Positions 7,979-16,916 of a stretch of DNA of 64,000 bases are shown here, piece by piece. The first letter of the stretch is position 1; each line of letters opens with the position of its first letter. The translations under genes and the position numbers were made by a program. A model generated the notes under the pieces. The model was not told where the DNA came from, did no database searches, and saw nothing but the letters and a program-made list of their open reading frames with translations. Origin of the DNA: Planctomycetota bacterium (GTDB taxonomy: Bacteria > Planctomycetota > UBA1135 > GCA-002686595); assembly GCA_029259595.1 (NCBI GenBank), contig JAJDEW010000146.1, forward strand, positions 1 to 64,000, read 5' to 3'.

Positions 7979-10900
7979 CTATCTCGAAGCGACGCTCTCG
8001 GACACCACCGGATCACCCTCGGGGCGGCTCGTTCCGAACAGCCAGCGGCCGAACCTCCCGAGGTCTTCCAGGATCAGGTATCCACAGGGCACGAGCACGA
8101 GCGAGATGCTCGTCGAGAACATGACGCCGAAGGCCATCGAGATCGCCATCGGGATCAGGAATTGGGCCTGGACGCTGCGCTCGAGAATCAAGGGCATGAG
8201 CCCGGCAAATGTCGTGAGCGAGGTCAGGAGGATCGGACGGAAGCGCTCGATGCCGGCCTGCCGCGCGGCTTGGGCGACGGGCACGCCCTCGCGGACCTTG
8301 CGGTTCACGAAGTCGACCAGGACCAGGCTGTCGTTCACGACGACTCCCGCCAGAGCCGCGAGACCCAGCACCGACAACATCGACAGGTCGAATCCCATGA
8401 TCCAGTGCCCGATGATCGCACCGACGAGACCGAAGGGGATGGCCGACATGACGATGAAGGGCTGGAGATAGGAGCGGAAGGGGATCGCCATCAGCCCGTA
8501 GATCGCGAACAGCGCCATCAAGAAGTAGCGTTGCATCGCGGCGACGGTCTCGGACTGGTCGTTGCTCTGGCCTTCCAGCGACCAGTGGACGCCCGGGTGA
8601 GCGCCCTGAATGCCCGGGAGGACGTCCTTCGAGAGCCCCGCCAGGATCTCGTTCGCGTTGCCCTCCGCAGCGTCGACGTCGGCCAGCACGTGGATCGTAC
8701 GTTGGCGATTCGTTCGTTGGATCGTGGCGTAGCCGCGTCGTCCCTCGACCACGGCGACGTCCGAGAACGGCACCTCTGCACCTTCCGGCGTCCGGATGCG
8801 CATCGACTCGAGCCCGAAGAGCGTGCGCCGATCCTCGTGGGGGTAGCGCACCATGACCTTGACCTCGTTGCGGCCGCGCTGGATGCGTTGAACCTCTTCG
8901 CCGTAGAAGCCCTGGCGAACCTGTCGCGCTAGGTCGAGCCGCGTGAGCCCGAGGGACTCGGCTTCCGGCGTGATGTCGAGCGCAGCCTCTTCCTTGCCGC
9001 CGCGGAAGGAGTCCGTGACGTCGCGGACGCCGGGGTAGCCCGCGAGGGCCGTCTTGAGCTGCTCCGCCACGCTACGCAGCTCGTCCACGTCGCGTCCAGC
9101 CAGCTGGATGTCGATCGCGTCGCCGGCGGACATGACAGCGGAGTTGAACGAGACCTCGACCGCACCCGGAATCGGACCGCACAGCTCGCGCCAGCGCCTG
9201 GCGATCTCGTTGCCGGTGATCTCGCGTTGCTCCGACGGGATCAGCTCGATGACGACCTCACCGAGGTTGGGAGCAACTTGGACGGAAGCGCCGGAAGTCC
9301 GTTGTTGCTGGGCGAGGTAAGGCTGCTCGCCGACCGAGGACATGACGTTGCGCACCACGTGCGCTCCGGTCTCGGTCACCTCGCCAGCGAGCTCGCGAAC
9401 CAGCGCTTCGGCCGCGGCCTCGATCTGTTGGACCGCACCGCGGGTCGCGCGGACGGACGTGCCCTGGGGCATCCGGACTTGCGACGCCAGGATGTCGCCT
9501 TCGATGTCCGGGAAGAATACGAACTTGACCCAACCTCGTCCCGTCGCACCGATCGTCAGGAGCAGGCTCAGCACGCCGATCGCGACCGCCACGTATCGGA
9601 AGCGCAGGGCCCGGTCGAGCGTCGGCCGGTACACACCCGTGGCGAAGGCGAGCAAGAGCTTCGAGAAGGTGCGCTGAAGCGCCACCCACCAACGGAACGG
9701 GGCGATACGGGCGAGCCGCTCGGCGAACTTGCCCTGATGGGAGAGGTGCGCCGGGAGGATCCACTGCGATTCGATGACCGAGAACAGCAGGGCCGGAATC
9801 ACGATCGCGGGGATGACGGCGAAGAACTTGCCCAACGTGCCGGGCAGGAAGGCCATCGGAACGAAGGCGACACACGTCGTCAGGACCGCGAAGATCACGG
9901 GGACGGCCACGTCGGTCGCGCCCTTGACGGCTCCTTCGACGTCGTGGTTCCCGCGCTCGTGCTCCTGATAGATGCTCTCGCCGACGACGATCGCATCGTC
10001 GACGACGATCCCGAGCACCAAGATGAACGCGAAGAGCGAGAGCATGTTGAGCGACTGGTCGAGCCCCGGCATCAGCATGAGCACGCCGAGGAACGAGATC
10101 GGGATGCCGATCGTCACCCAGAAGGACAGGCGGAACTTCAGGAAGAGCGCGAGGACCAGGAACACGAGCAGGAGCCCCTGAAGGCCGTTCTCCAGGAGCA
10201 GGTCCAGGCGGTCCTGAAGCCAGACGGCGTTGTCCTGCCAGGTGCTGATGCTCACACCGCTGGGCAGGTTCGGGCGCGTGCGCTCGACGTAGTCGTGCAC
10301 GAGGGCGGAGACCTCGAGTGCGCTCTCGTCGCCGACGCGGAAGACCTGCACCATCACGACCGGAAGGCCGTTGAAGCTGGCGCTCTGGTCGGTGTCCTCG
10401 AAGCCGTCCACGACGGTCGCGACGTCCCGCAGGAGGACGCGCGTGCCGTCGGGTTGCGAGATGACGACCAGTTCTTCGAAGTCCGCGCCGACGTAGGCTT
10501 GGGCCTGGGTGCGGAGCAGGATCTCGCCGCCTTCGGTCTTGATCGAGCCCCCCGAGAGGTCGAGCGAGCGCGCGCGTACGGCGTTCGCGACATCGTCGAA
10601 GTCGAGCCCGTAGCGGCGCAGCTCGCTCTCCGCGACTTCGATCGAGATCTCGTACGGACGAGCGTTGGCCAGCTCGACCTGGCTGATGCCGTCGAGCGCG
10701 TTGATGTCGTCGCGAACGTGCTCGCCGAGTTCCTTCAGCGTTCGCTCGGCCACGTCGCCGTAGATCGCGACGTTGATGACCTGCTGGCGCATCATGAGCT
10801 CTTCGATCACCGGCTTCTCGGCCTCCTCGGGGAAGGTCGAGATGGCGTCGACTCGCGTCTTCACGTCGTCGAGGACACGGCGGGGGTCTTCGCCGGGCGT

Positions 10901-11188
10901 GACCTCGACCCGGACGCTGCCCAGGCCTTCGACCGCGGTCGACGACAGCTTCTTGATGCCTTCGAGGCCACTCAGCTCTTCCTCGATGGGGACGCAGATG
11001 CCTTCCTCGACCTCTTCGGGGGCCGCGCCCGGGTAGGGGACGCTGACCGAGATCATCTCGAGCGAGAATTCGGGGAAGAGCTCGATCTTGACGGCCGGCA
11101 CCGTCATGAGCCCGCCCACGACCAACGAGAGCATGAGCAGGTTCGCAGCCACCGGGTTGGTGGCGAACCAGGAGACGATGTTCTTCAT
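7979..11188 (-). CDS. RND-family efflux pump inner-membrane transporter
   Basis: This is a 1069-residue AcrB/MexB-type proton-driven pump. Twelve TM segments are expected, two large periplasmic loops are present, and the first TM follows MKNIVSWFATNPVAANLL directly. The TM4 proton-relay motif GIVVDDAIVVGE (near residue 405) has the Asp-Asp pair. The second half contains the matching VVNDSLVLVDFVNRKVREG segment of TM10-11. It overlaps the upstream HlyD gene by 4 bases. With that adaptor and the outer-membrane factor it forms a complete tripartite exporter. The C-terminal 20 residues are polar. Substrates are unknown; HAE-type multidrug or lipid export is most likely. Confidence 0.95.
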   Translation of the reverse strand: MKNIVSWFATNPVAANLLMLSLVVGGLMTVPAVKIELFPEFSLEMISVSVPYPGAAPEEVEEGICVPIEEELSGLEGIKKLSSTAVEGLGSVRVEVTPGEDPRRVLDDVKTRVDAISTFPEEAEKPVIEELMMRQQVINVAIYGDVAERTLKELGEHVRDDINALDGISQVELANARPYEISIEVAESELRRYGLDFDDVANAVRARSLDLSGGSIKTEGGEILLRTQAQAYVGADFEELVVISQPDGTRVLLRDVATVVDGFEDTDQSASFNGLPVVMVQVFRVGDESALEVSALVHDYVERTRPNLPSGVSISTWQDNAVWLQDRLDLLLENGLQGLLLVFLVLALFLKFRLSFWVTIGIPISFLGVLMLMPGLDQSLNMLSLFAFILVLGIVVDDAIVVGESIYQEHERGNHDVEGAVKGATDVAVPVIFAVLTTCVAFVPMAFLPGTLGKFFAVIPAIVIPALLFSVIESQWILPAHLSHQGKFAERLARIAPFRWWVALQRTFSKLLLAFATGVYRPTLDRALRFRYVAVAIGVLSLLLTIGATGRGWVKFVFFPDIEGDILASQVRMPQGTSVRATRGAVQQIEAAAEALVRELAGEVTETGAHVVRNVMSSVGEQPYLAQQQRTSGASVQVAPNLGEVVIELIPSEQREITGNEIARRWRELCGPIPGAVEVSFNSAVMSAGDAIDIQLAGRDVDELRSVAEQLKTALAGYPGVRDVTDSFRGGKEEAALDITPEAESLGLTRLDLARQVRQGFYGEEVQRIQRGRNEVKVMVRYPHEDRRTLFGLESMRIRTPEGAEVPFSDVAVVEGRRGYATIQRTNRQRTIHVLADVDAAEGNANEILAGLSKDVLPGIQGAHPGVHWSLEGQSNDQSETVAAMQRYFLMALFAIYGLMAIPFRSYLQPFIVMSAIPFGLVGAIIGHWIMGFDLSMLSVLGLAALAGVVVNDSLVLVDFVNRKVREGVPVAQAARQAGIERFRPILLTSLTTFAGLMPLILERSVQAQFLIPMAISMAFGVMFSTSISLVLVPCGYLILEDLGRFGRWLFGTSRPEGDPVVSESVASR

Positions 11189-12357
11189 CGGGGGACTTCC
11201 GTCGTCCGGACCCGCATGCCTTCGACGGCGGACTCGACCGTCGAAACGACGACGCGTTCACCCTCCGCGAGCCCCCGCGTCAGCACGACCGTGTCGCGCA
11301 GCGATTGGTGGACTTCGATCGCGCGGATGCCGAGCCGGCCGTCCTTCTCCACGAAGACGCGTCCTCCGCTGCGGAGCGCGGTACGTGGAAGGAGGATCGC
11401 TTCGTCCAGAGTCTTGCCGCGAATCGTGGCCTCGACGAACATGCCGAGGCTCAGCGGCGCGCGCGGTACATCCGTGCGCATCGCGAAGGGGTCTTCCACC
11501 GTCGCGACCAAGATGACCATGCGGCTCTTCTTGTCCAACTCGCCTTCGGTGCGAATGATGCGCCCCTGCCAGCTGCGCTGCTCGCCGGCGAAGCGCGCCT
11601 CCAGCGTGACCGTCGGACCGTCTTCGATCTCGCCCTCGTAGGCGAACGGGATCTCGAGGTGCGCGAGCTCGGCGTCAGGGATCGGAAGACGGACCTCGAA
11701 GCGGTCGATGGCGTAGAGCCGCGCCAGTTCCTGGCCTGGTTGGACGAAGTCTCCGCGCGCGACGTTCTGCGAGCGCACTCGACCTTCATAGGGAGCGCGG
11801 ACGAGGCAACGGTCGATGTCGCGGCCGGCCTTTTGGATGCGAGCCCGCGCCGCGGAGAGGGCAGCACGCGCTTCTGCGAGCTGAGGCTCGCGCAGAACCA
11901 GCGGATCCGGTGTGCGATCGGGGTGAGATTGCTCCCAGTCGTCCTTCGCGATCGCCGCGTCGGCCTGCTCTCGAGCGAGACGCAACTCGGCCTGGGCCAG
12001 ACCGAGGCGCGCTTCTTCGAGCGCGAGCTCGTAGTCGGTTGCGTCGAGCCGGACCAGGACCTCGTCCTCCGCGACGAAGCCCCCGTTCTCGAGTCCCTTC
12101 GAGACCTCGAGGACCCTGGCCACGACCTCGGCCAAGAGACGTGTCTGGGTGCCCGGTTCGACCGTTCCGTGTGTCAGCACGGACGACGTGTGCGGTCCGA
12201 TTTCGACGGGAACGACGCGTACGAAGGGTGGCGGCGTGTCGACGCGCGTGCTCTCGACGAGCGGCTTCGTGCGGATCATCCAGGACGAGACGAGGACCCC
12301 GACCACGATCACGGTCGTGGCGAGAACGAGGTTGGCCAGGAGGCGTTGTTTGCTCAT
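11185..12357 (-). CDS. HlyD/AcrA-type membrane fusion protein
   Basis: This 390-residue periplasmic adaptor has an N-terminal signal anchor (residues ~8-27). A split lipoyl domain follows (AEVVARVLEVSKGLENGG near residue 75 and VRAPYEGRVRSQNVARGD near 190), separated by a coiled-coil hairpin of ~100 residues. Beta-barrel and membrane-proximal domains complete it. It links the RND pump to the outer-membrane factor. The gene overlaps the outer-membrane factor upstream and the pump downstream by 4 bases each, which implies translational coupling and a fixed stoichiometry. Confidence 0.93.
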   Translation of the reverse strand: MSKQRLLANLVLATTVIVVGVLVSSWMIRTKPLVESTRVDTPPPFVRVVPVEIGPHTSSVLTHGTVEPGTQTRLLAEVVARVLEVSKGLENGGFVAEDEVLVRLDATDYELALEEARLGLAQAELRLAREQADAAIAKDDWEQSHPDRTPDPLVLREPQLAEARAALSAARARIQKAGRDIDRCLVRAPYEGRVRSQNVARGDFVQPGQELARLYAIDRFEVRLPIPDAELAHLEIPFAYEGEIEDGPTVTLEARFAGEQRSWQGRIIRTEGELDKKSRMVILVATVEDPFAMRTDVPRAPLSLGMFVEATIRGKTLDEAILLPRTALRSGGRVFVEKDGRLGIRAIEVHQSLRDTVVLTRGLAEGERVVVSTVESAVEGMRVRTTEVPR

Positions 12358-13781
12358 CGGTCGAGCTCCGCAGGCGATTCCACGCCCGTTCCTTCGAAGC
12401 CCCCACCCAGTGCGAGGTGGAGGTCGACGCGCGTTTCGAGGCGTCGGCGACGCGCCGCCAGGTGGTCGATCTCGCTCGCGAGCGCACGTCGCTGGGCTTC
12501 GAGGACGAAGAGCAGGTCGGTGAGTCCGGCGCGGTAACGCTCTTCGGCGAGCTCGCGCGCGGCGTTGGCGTCGGCGCTCGCGTCGGCCAGGTGGCGCTCT
12601 TCCTCGGCCAGGGCCGACTCGGTCGCGAGCGCGATTTCGACCTCGGAGAAGGCCCGCAGGAGCCGCGCGGCGAAGACTTCGGTGGCCTGCTCGACGCGGG
12701 CCTCGGCCAGCTCGACCCCGGCACGCAGGCGACCGCCCTGGAAGATCGGCTGGACGATGTTGCCGACGAGAGACCAGACGCTGAAGTCGTCGTCGGTGAG
12801 GTCTGCGAGCTCGTCGCTGGCGCGCCCTCCCGAGGCCGTCAACGAGATTCGTGGGTAGAGCGACGCACGGGCCGCACCGAGGCGCGCGTCGCTCTCGCGC
12901 AGCCGAGCTTCGGCCGCGGAGAGATCGGGACGGCGGCCCAGGAGCTCGGCCGGCAGGCCTACGGGTGGGGTCTCCGGCACCGCGGGCAGGTCGTCGCCGG
13001 CGACGAGCGCTCCCCCGGGATAGCGCCCGAGCAAGACCTCGAGCAAGCGTTCGGTGCGGGCGACCTGAGCACGCCGCTGCTCGAGGAGCGCGCGTGCGGA
13101 AGCCAGGTTGCTCTTCGCGAGGCGCAGGTCGAGGGCGTCGGCGACGCCCGACTCGAAGCGCTTCGACACGACGTCGGTGTTGCGGGCGAAGGTCTCGACC
13201 GTGCGTACGGACAGCTCGAGTTGCAGGCGTGCCTCCTGCCAGGCGAACCAGGCCTTGGCCGTCGCGGCCGCGAGCGACTGACGCGCCGCCTCATGGTCGC
13301 TCCGCGTGGCGAAGAGCTCCTCTTCGGCCGCTTCCGCCTGGGCGGCCAGTCGGCCCCAGAGATCGAGCTCCCAGGAGATGTCGAGGTCAGCGCCGAAGGT
13401 CGTGGACGTGCTCTCGAGGACGTCGCCACCGGGCACGGGCAAACCGACGAAGATCTGTTTGCGGCGGGAGCCCGACCCCCCGGCGCTCACCGACGGGAGC
13501 CGGTCGGCCCCGGCGATGCGGGCTTGCGCCAGCGCAGCGTGGATACCGGCGGCGCTGGCCGCGAGATCGCGGTTCGCGGACAGGGCCTCGTCGATGACCG
13601 CGTCGAGCGCAGGGCTCCCGAAGGTCTGCCACCAGGGCTCGCCGGGGACCGCGCCCGCGCCGTTCCCCGCTTGCCAGGCGGGCGGGACGTCGAGCTCCAG
13701 GTCTTCGAGAGCGGGGGCTTCGCGGGGGGTGAGGCAGGCCGAGGCGAACACAGGAACGAGAACGAGGAAGGGGTGCTTCAT
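12354..13781 (-). CDS. NodT-type outer-membrane efflux lipoprotein
   Basis: This 475-residue TolC-like protein has a lipoprotein signal (FASAC, Cys16), typical of the OprM/NodT group. The PPAWQAGNG and EPWWQTFGSPALDAVIDEAL segments mark the usual N-terminus, and two repeated helical halves contain the conserved NRDLAAS, RRPDLSAAEARLRE and GGRLRAGVELAEARV stretches. It provides the outer-membrane channel of the pump. The start ATG overlaps the tetR stop (ATGA), and its own stop overlaps the HlyD start in the same way. The longer upstream extension is out of place because the signal peptide would be internal. Confidence 0.93.
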   Translation of the reverse strand: MKHPFLVLVPVFASACLTPREAPALEDLELDVPPAWQAGNGAGAVPGEPWWQTFGSPALDAVIDEALSANRDLAASAAGIHAALAQARIAGADRLPSVSAGGSGSRRKQIFVGLPVPGGDVLESTSTTFGADLDISWELDLWGRLAAQAEAAEEELFATRSDHEAARQSLAAATAKAWFAWQEARLQLELSVRTVETFARNTDVVSKRFESGVADALDLRLAKSNLASARALLEQRRAQVARTERLLEVLLGRYPGGALVAGDDLPAVPETPPVGLPAELLGRRPDLSAAEARLRESDARLGAARASLYPRISLTASGGRASDELADLTDDDFSVWSLVGNIVQPIFQGGRLRAGVELAEARVEQATEVFAARLLRAFSEVEIALATESALAEEERHLADASADANAARELAEERYRAGLTDLLFVLEAQRRALASEIDHLAARRRRLETRVDLHLALGGGFEGTGVESPAELDR

Positions 13782-14434
13782 GAGCGCCCGCCTGTGCGGG
13801 AGGTCGATGCGGGAACCGGGGCGCGCAAGCCGCCCACGGCGAAGGCGACGAGCTGCTGCGCGACCACATCGGGATCCGCGGACGAGCAGAGGCCGTCGGA
13901 CACGATGGCGAGCCGACCGGGGTCGGACAGCTGCGTGCACAGGGCCCCGATGACGAAGTGCAGGCGCCAGAAGAGGACCTCGGGCGGGATCCCTGGCAAC
14001 GCGGCTTGGAGGAGCGGGAAGAAGCGGCGCTGCACCTCGGCGAACACGCGCCGGATCGTTTGGGCGTGCTCACCGGTCACCGAGTTGCTTCGCCCGAGGA
14101 TCTGCAGGAAGCGCGCGAAGCCCGGGTCCCCGCCCTTCGCCAGGCGCAGGGCCGGCAGGAGCAGGACCTCGAGCAGTTCTTCGAGACGCGGGACGCTTCC
14201 CTGGGCTTCCAGCTGGTCGAGTCGGGCGAGGCGCTCGGCATTGATCGGGCGGACGCGACGCTCGAAGACGGCCTGGAAGAGCCCCAGCTTGTGGCCGAAG
14301 TGGTAGTTGACGGCCGCGAGGTTGACCTCGGCCGCCCGGGTGACGGCCCGCAGGGAAGTGCCATCGAACCCCTGGGCGGCGAAGAGCTCCTCCGCGGCGT
14401 CCAGAATGCGGTCTTTCGTGTCGGGGGTGGCCAT
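13778..14434 (-). CDS. TetR/AcrR-family transcriptional repressor
   Basis: The 218-residue protein has a canonical TetR N-terminal HTH (RILDAAEELFAAQGFDGTSLRAVTRAAEVN, the recognition helix being NLAAVNYHFGHK). The ligand-binding domain resembles the CerR/DUF1956 type (FLQILGR, FPLLQAALPGIPPEVLFWRLHFVIGAL). It is the first gene of the efflux operon and overlaps the outer-membrane factor by 4 bases. It therefore probably represses its own operon and is released by a pump substrate. A dyad immediately upstream of its start is a likely operator. Confidence 0.92.
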   Translation of the reverse strand: MATPDTKDRILDAAEELFAAQGFDGTSLRAVTRAAEVNLAAVNYHFGHKLGLFQAVFERRVRPINAERLARLDQLEAQGSVPRLEELLEVLLLPALRLAKGGDPGFARFLQILGRSNSVTGEHAQTIRRVFAEVQRRFFPLLQAALPGIPPEVLFWRLHFVIGALCTQLSDPGRLAIVSDGLCSSADPDVVAQQLVAFAVGGLRAPVPASTSRTGGRS

Positions 14435-14441
14435 GGTTCAA

Positions 14442-14458
14442 ACGTTCGTATGAAACGT
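14442..14458. promoter_or_regulatory. candidate TetR operator upstream of the efflux operon
   Basis: ACGTT (14442-14446) and AACGT (14454-14458) form an inverted repeat around a 7-base centre, eight bases upstream of the tetR start codon. Two direct copies of CGTATG (14447-14452 and 14456-14461) overlap it. The position would block either transcription or translation initiation of the operon. The 319-base divergent region 14435-14753 holds no gene. Confidence 0.4.
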
Positions 14459-14633
14459 ATGTTCGACTGAAGCTCCGGTCCAGTCCCGGCCCGAGTTTTT
14501 TCGAGACCCCGACACCCACCTTCGGGAGAACGGCCCGTACCCAAGCTCCGAACGCTCGGCGACTCCTCCGACCTGCGCCCGCGCCTCTCGAACCCGGTCG
14601 CCGCCGAACGGGCAACTCGCAGGGGTCAAGCCC

Positions 14634-14639
14634 TACAAT
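14634..14639 (+). promoter_or_regulatory. candidate -10 element of the AP operon
   Basis: TACAAT stands out in GC-rich sequence 114 bases before the first AP gene. No convincing -35 is found 16-18 bases upstream. An activator-dependent or alternative-sigma promoter is possible. Confidence 0.3.
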
Positions 14640-14753
14640 ACCCGGCCTTAATTGCCGATCAGGGGTCAGGGAACGCGCGTTGGCAGTCGATTCGGTTTCC
14701 GCGGGCCCTTGCGGGCCTCTTCCCTCCTTCCTTCGCCTCTCCTCCTACCCCTC

Positions 14754-16916
14754 ATGATCATCCGGAAGCGGATCGTACGAATCGCGCTCGCGACGTTCGC
14801 CAGTGCCGCCGTCCTGGCGGCGCCTGCCTCGGCCTACATCGGTCCGGGTGCGGGCTTTGCCGCGGCCGGTAGCGTGCTCGTCCTGCTCGGCACCTTCGTC
14901 CTGGCTTTCGGAATCGTTCTGATCTGGCCGCTCAAGGCCGTCGTGCGACTCGTCGCCTTCCGTGGCAAGACGAAGCCGAAGGTCAAGCGGATGGTGGTCG
15001 TGGGTCTCGACGGCTTCGATCCCGGACTCGCGCAGCGCTTCTCCGAGGAAGGGCTGATGCCCAACTTCAAGAAGCTCCAGGACGAGGGCTGCTTCCACGA
15101 GCTCGGGACCGCGTTCCCGTCGATCTCTCCCGTGGCCTGGTCGAGCTATGCGACGGGCGTCGACGCTTCGCGCCACAACATCTACGACTTCCTCACGCGC
15201 GATCCTTGTTCGTACTTCCCGATGCTGAGCTCGACGGACATCCGTTCGGTCCCGAAGACGCTCAACTTGGGGCTCGCGAAGGTGCCCTTCGGTCAGAAGA
15301 CGATCTACAAGCTCCTGCAGAAGAGTCAGCCCTTCTGGAAGCTCCTGGGTGCCAAGGGCATCTGGTCGTCGATCATCCGCGTCCCGATCACGTTTCCGCC
15401 GCAGAAGTTCAAGAACGGCACGTTGCTCGCCGGCATGTGCGTGCCCGACCTGCAGGGGACGCAGGGTTCGTTCTCGTTCTATTCGACCAAGAAGAAGAGC
15501 GGCACTCATACCGGCGGACAGCAGTACGTCGTGCGCTTCAAGGACGGCAAGGTCGAATCGAAGCTGACCGGGCCTCCGGGCAAGGACGGGCACGCGATGA
15601 AGTGCCCCTTCACCTGCTCGTTCGACACGTCGACCGGCAAAGCGACCTTCACCGTCGGGACCGAGTCCGCGACGGTCGGGAAGCGGGAGTACACGCCCTG
15701 GTTGGTCATCCCGTTCGACGGCGTGACCGGGATCGCCCGCTTCTACGTCCAGGACTGGGACGGCGAGGAGGTCGGGATCTACGTGACCCCGATCAACATC
15801 AACCCGGACAGTCCGGCGATGCCGATCTCGCACCCGCTCGTCTATTCGATCTATCTGGCGAAGATGATGGGGCCCTACGCCACGCTGGGCCTGGCCGAGG
15901 ACACCTGGGCGCTGAACGAGCGCGTCGTCGACGAGGAGGCCTTCCTCAAGCAGGCCTGGCTCATCTTCGAAGAGCGCAAGAAGATGCTCTGGGACGTGCT
16001 CGAGAAGACCAAGAAGGGCTTCGTCACGGTCGTCTTCGATACCACCGACCGCATCAGCCACATGTTCTACCGCTACCTCGATCCGGATCATCCGGCCAAC
16101 GAGGGCAAGGACACGGAGAAGCACAAGAACGTCATCCGCGACCTGTACGCGAAGATGGACGCCTTCCTGCCCGAGATCCGCAAGAAGGTCGGCGACGACA
16201 AGGACACCGTCCTGATGATCATCTCCGACCACGGCTTCTGCAATTTCACGCGCGGAGTGAACATGAACACGTGGCTGAAGCAGGAGGGCTACCTCGTGCT
16301 GAAGGACGGTCACGAGACTTCGCCGGACTGGTTCGCGCACGTGGACTGGGACAAGACCAAGGCCTTCACGCTCGGGCTCACCGGCATCTTCATCAACCGC
16401 AAGGGACGTGAGGCCAAGGGCATCGTGGAGAAAGGTCCCGAGCTGAACGCCCTGTGCAACGAGCTCAAGACGAAGCTGGAGAAGCTGGTCGACCCGAAGT
16501 CCGGCGACCGCGTCGTCAAGGAAGCCTTCCTGACAAGCGAGCTGCACGGGGGCCCCTACGCCGACATGGCACCGGAGATCCTGCTGGGCTACAACAAGAC
16601 CTTCCGGCACTCCTGGGACTGTGCGACGGGCTCTGTCTCGGAGGAGATCTTCACGGACAACACGAAGTCGTGGTCGGGCGATCACTGCGTCGACCCGCGG
16701 CTCGTTCCCGGCGTCTTCTGGTGCAACCGGAAGATCAACGGCTCCGCGCCCAACATCATGGATCTGGCGCCGACGGCGCTGAGTCTCTTCGGTGTCGACA
16801 CACCGCGCTACATGCAGGGTCGCGACCTCTTTGCCCCGTCCCACGAAACGACCGGCGCCCCGAGCTCGTCTCCCGAGGAGCGTGAACTGGTGACGAGTGA
16901 GAAGGCATCCTCATGA
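14754..16916 (+). CDS. membrane-anchored alkaline-phosphatase-superfamily (COG3379-like) hydrolase I
   Basis: The 720-residue protein has a cleavable signal (ending APASA near residue 27). The YIGPGAGFAAAGS motif and a TM helix (about 38-60) follow, then a large extracytoplasmic AP domain. Visible active-site elements are VVVGLDGFDP (Asp86), the nucleophile region FPSISPVAW (Ser125 or a neighbour), TDRISHMFYRYLDPDHPA, MIISDHGFCNF and the C-terminal MDLAPTALSLFGV. This is the pattern of predicted phosphodiesterase/phosphomutase proteins grouped as COG3379. The start was placed at the ATG before the signal peptide. It overlaps the next AP gene by 4 bases and opens a five-gene operon. The substrate is unknown; nucleotide, phospholipid or surface-polymer headgroups are candidates. 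Confidence 0.88.
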   Translation: MIIRKRIVRIALATFASAAVLAAPASAYIGPGAGFAAAGSVLVLLGTFVLAFGIVLIWPLKAVVRLVAFRGKTKPKVKRMVVVGLDGFDPGLAQRFSEEGLMPNFKKLQDEGCFHELGTAFPSISPVAWSSYATGVDASRHNIYDFLTRDPCSYFPMLSSTDIRSVPKTLNLGLAKVPFGQKTIYKLLQKSQPFWKLLGAKGIWSSIIRVPITFPPQKFKNGTLLAGMCVPDLQGTQGSFSFYSTKKKSGTHTGGQQYVVRFKDGKVESKLTGPPGKDGHAMKCPFTCSFDTSTGKATFTVGTESATVGKREYTPWLVIPFDGVTGIARFYVQDWDGEEVGIYVTPININPDSPAMPISHPLVYSIYLAKMMGPYATLGLAEDTWALNERVVDEEAFLKQAWLIFEERKKMLWDVLEKTKKGFVTVVFDTTDRISHMFYRYLDPDHPANEGKDTEKHKNVIRDLYAKMDAFLPEIRKKVGDDKDTVLMIISDHGFCNFTRGVNMNTWLKQEGYLVLKDGHETSPDWFAHVDWDKTKAFTLGLTGIFINRKGREAKGIVEKGPELNALCNELKTKLEKLVDPKSGDRVVKEAFLTSELHGGPYADMAPEILLGYNKTFRHSWDCATGSVSEEIFTDNTKSWSGDHCVDPRLVPGVFWCNRKINGSAPNIMDLAPTALSLFGVDTPRYMQGRDLFAPSHETTGAPSSSPEERELVTSEKASS

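Noticed and set aside
9227-11641. 804-codon open frame antisense to the RND and HlyD genes
   Set aside because: It is a shadow of GC-rich codon use. The translation is Asp/Arg/His-rich low-complexity sequence with no motif, while the opposite strand encodes clear RND and HlyD proteins.
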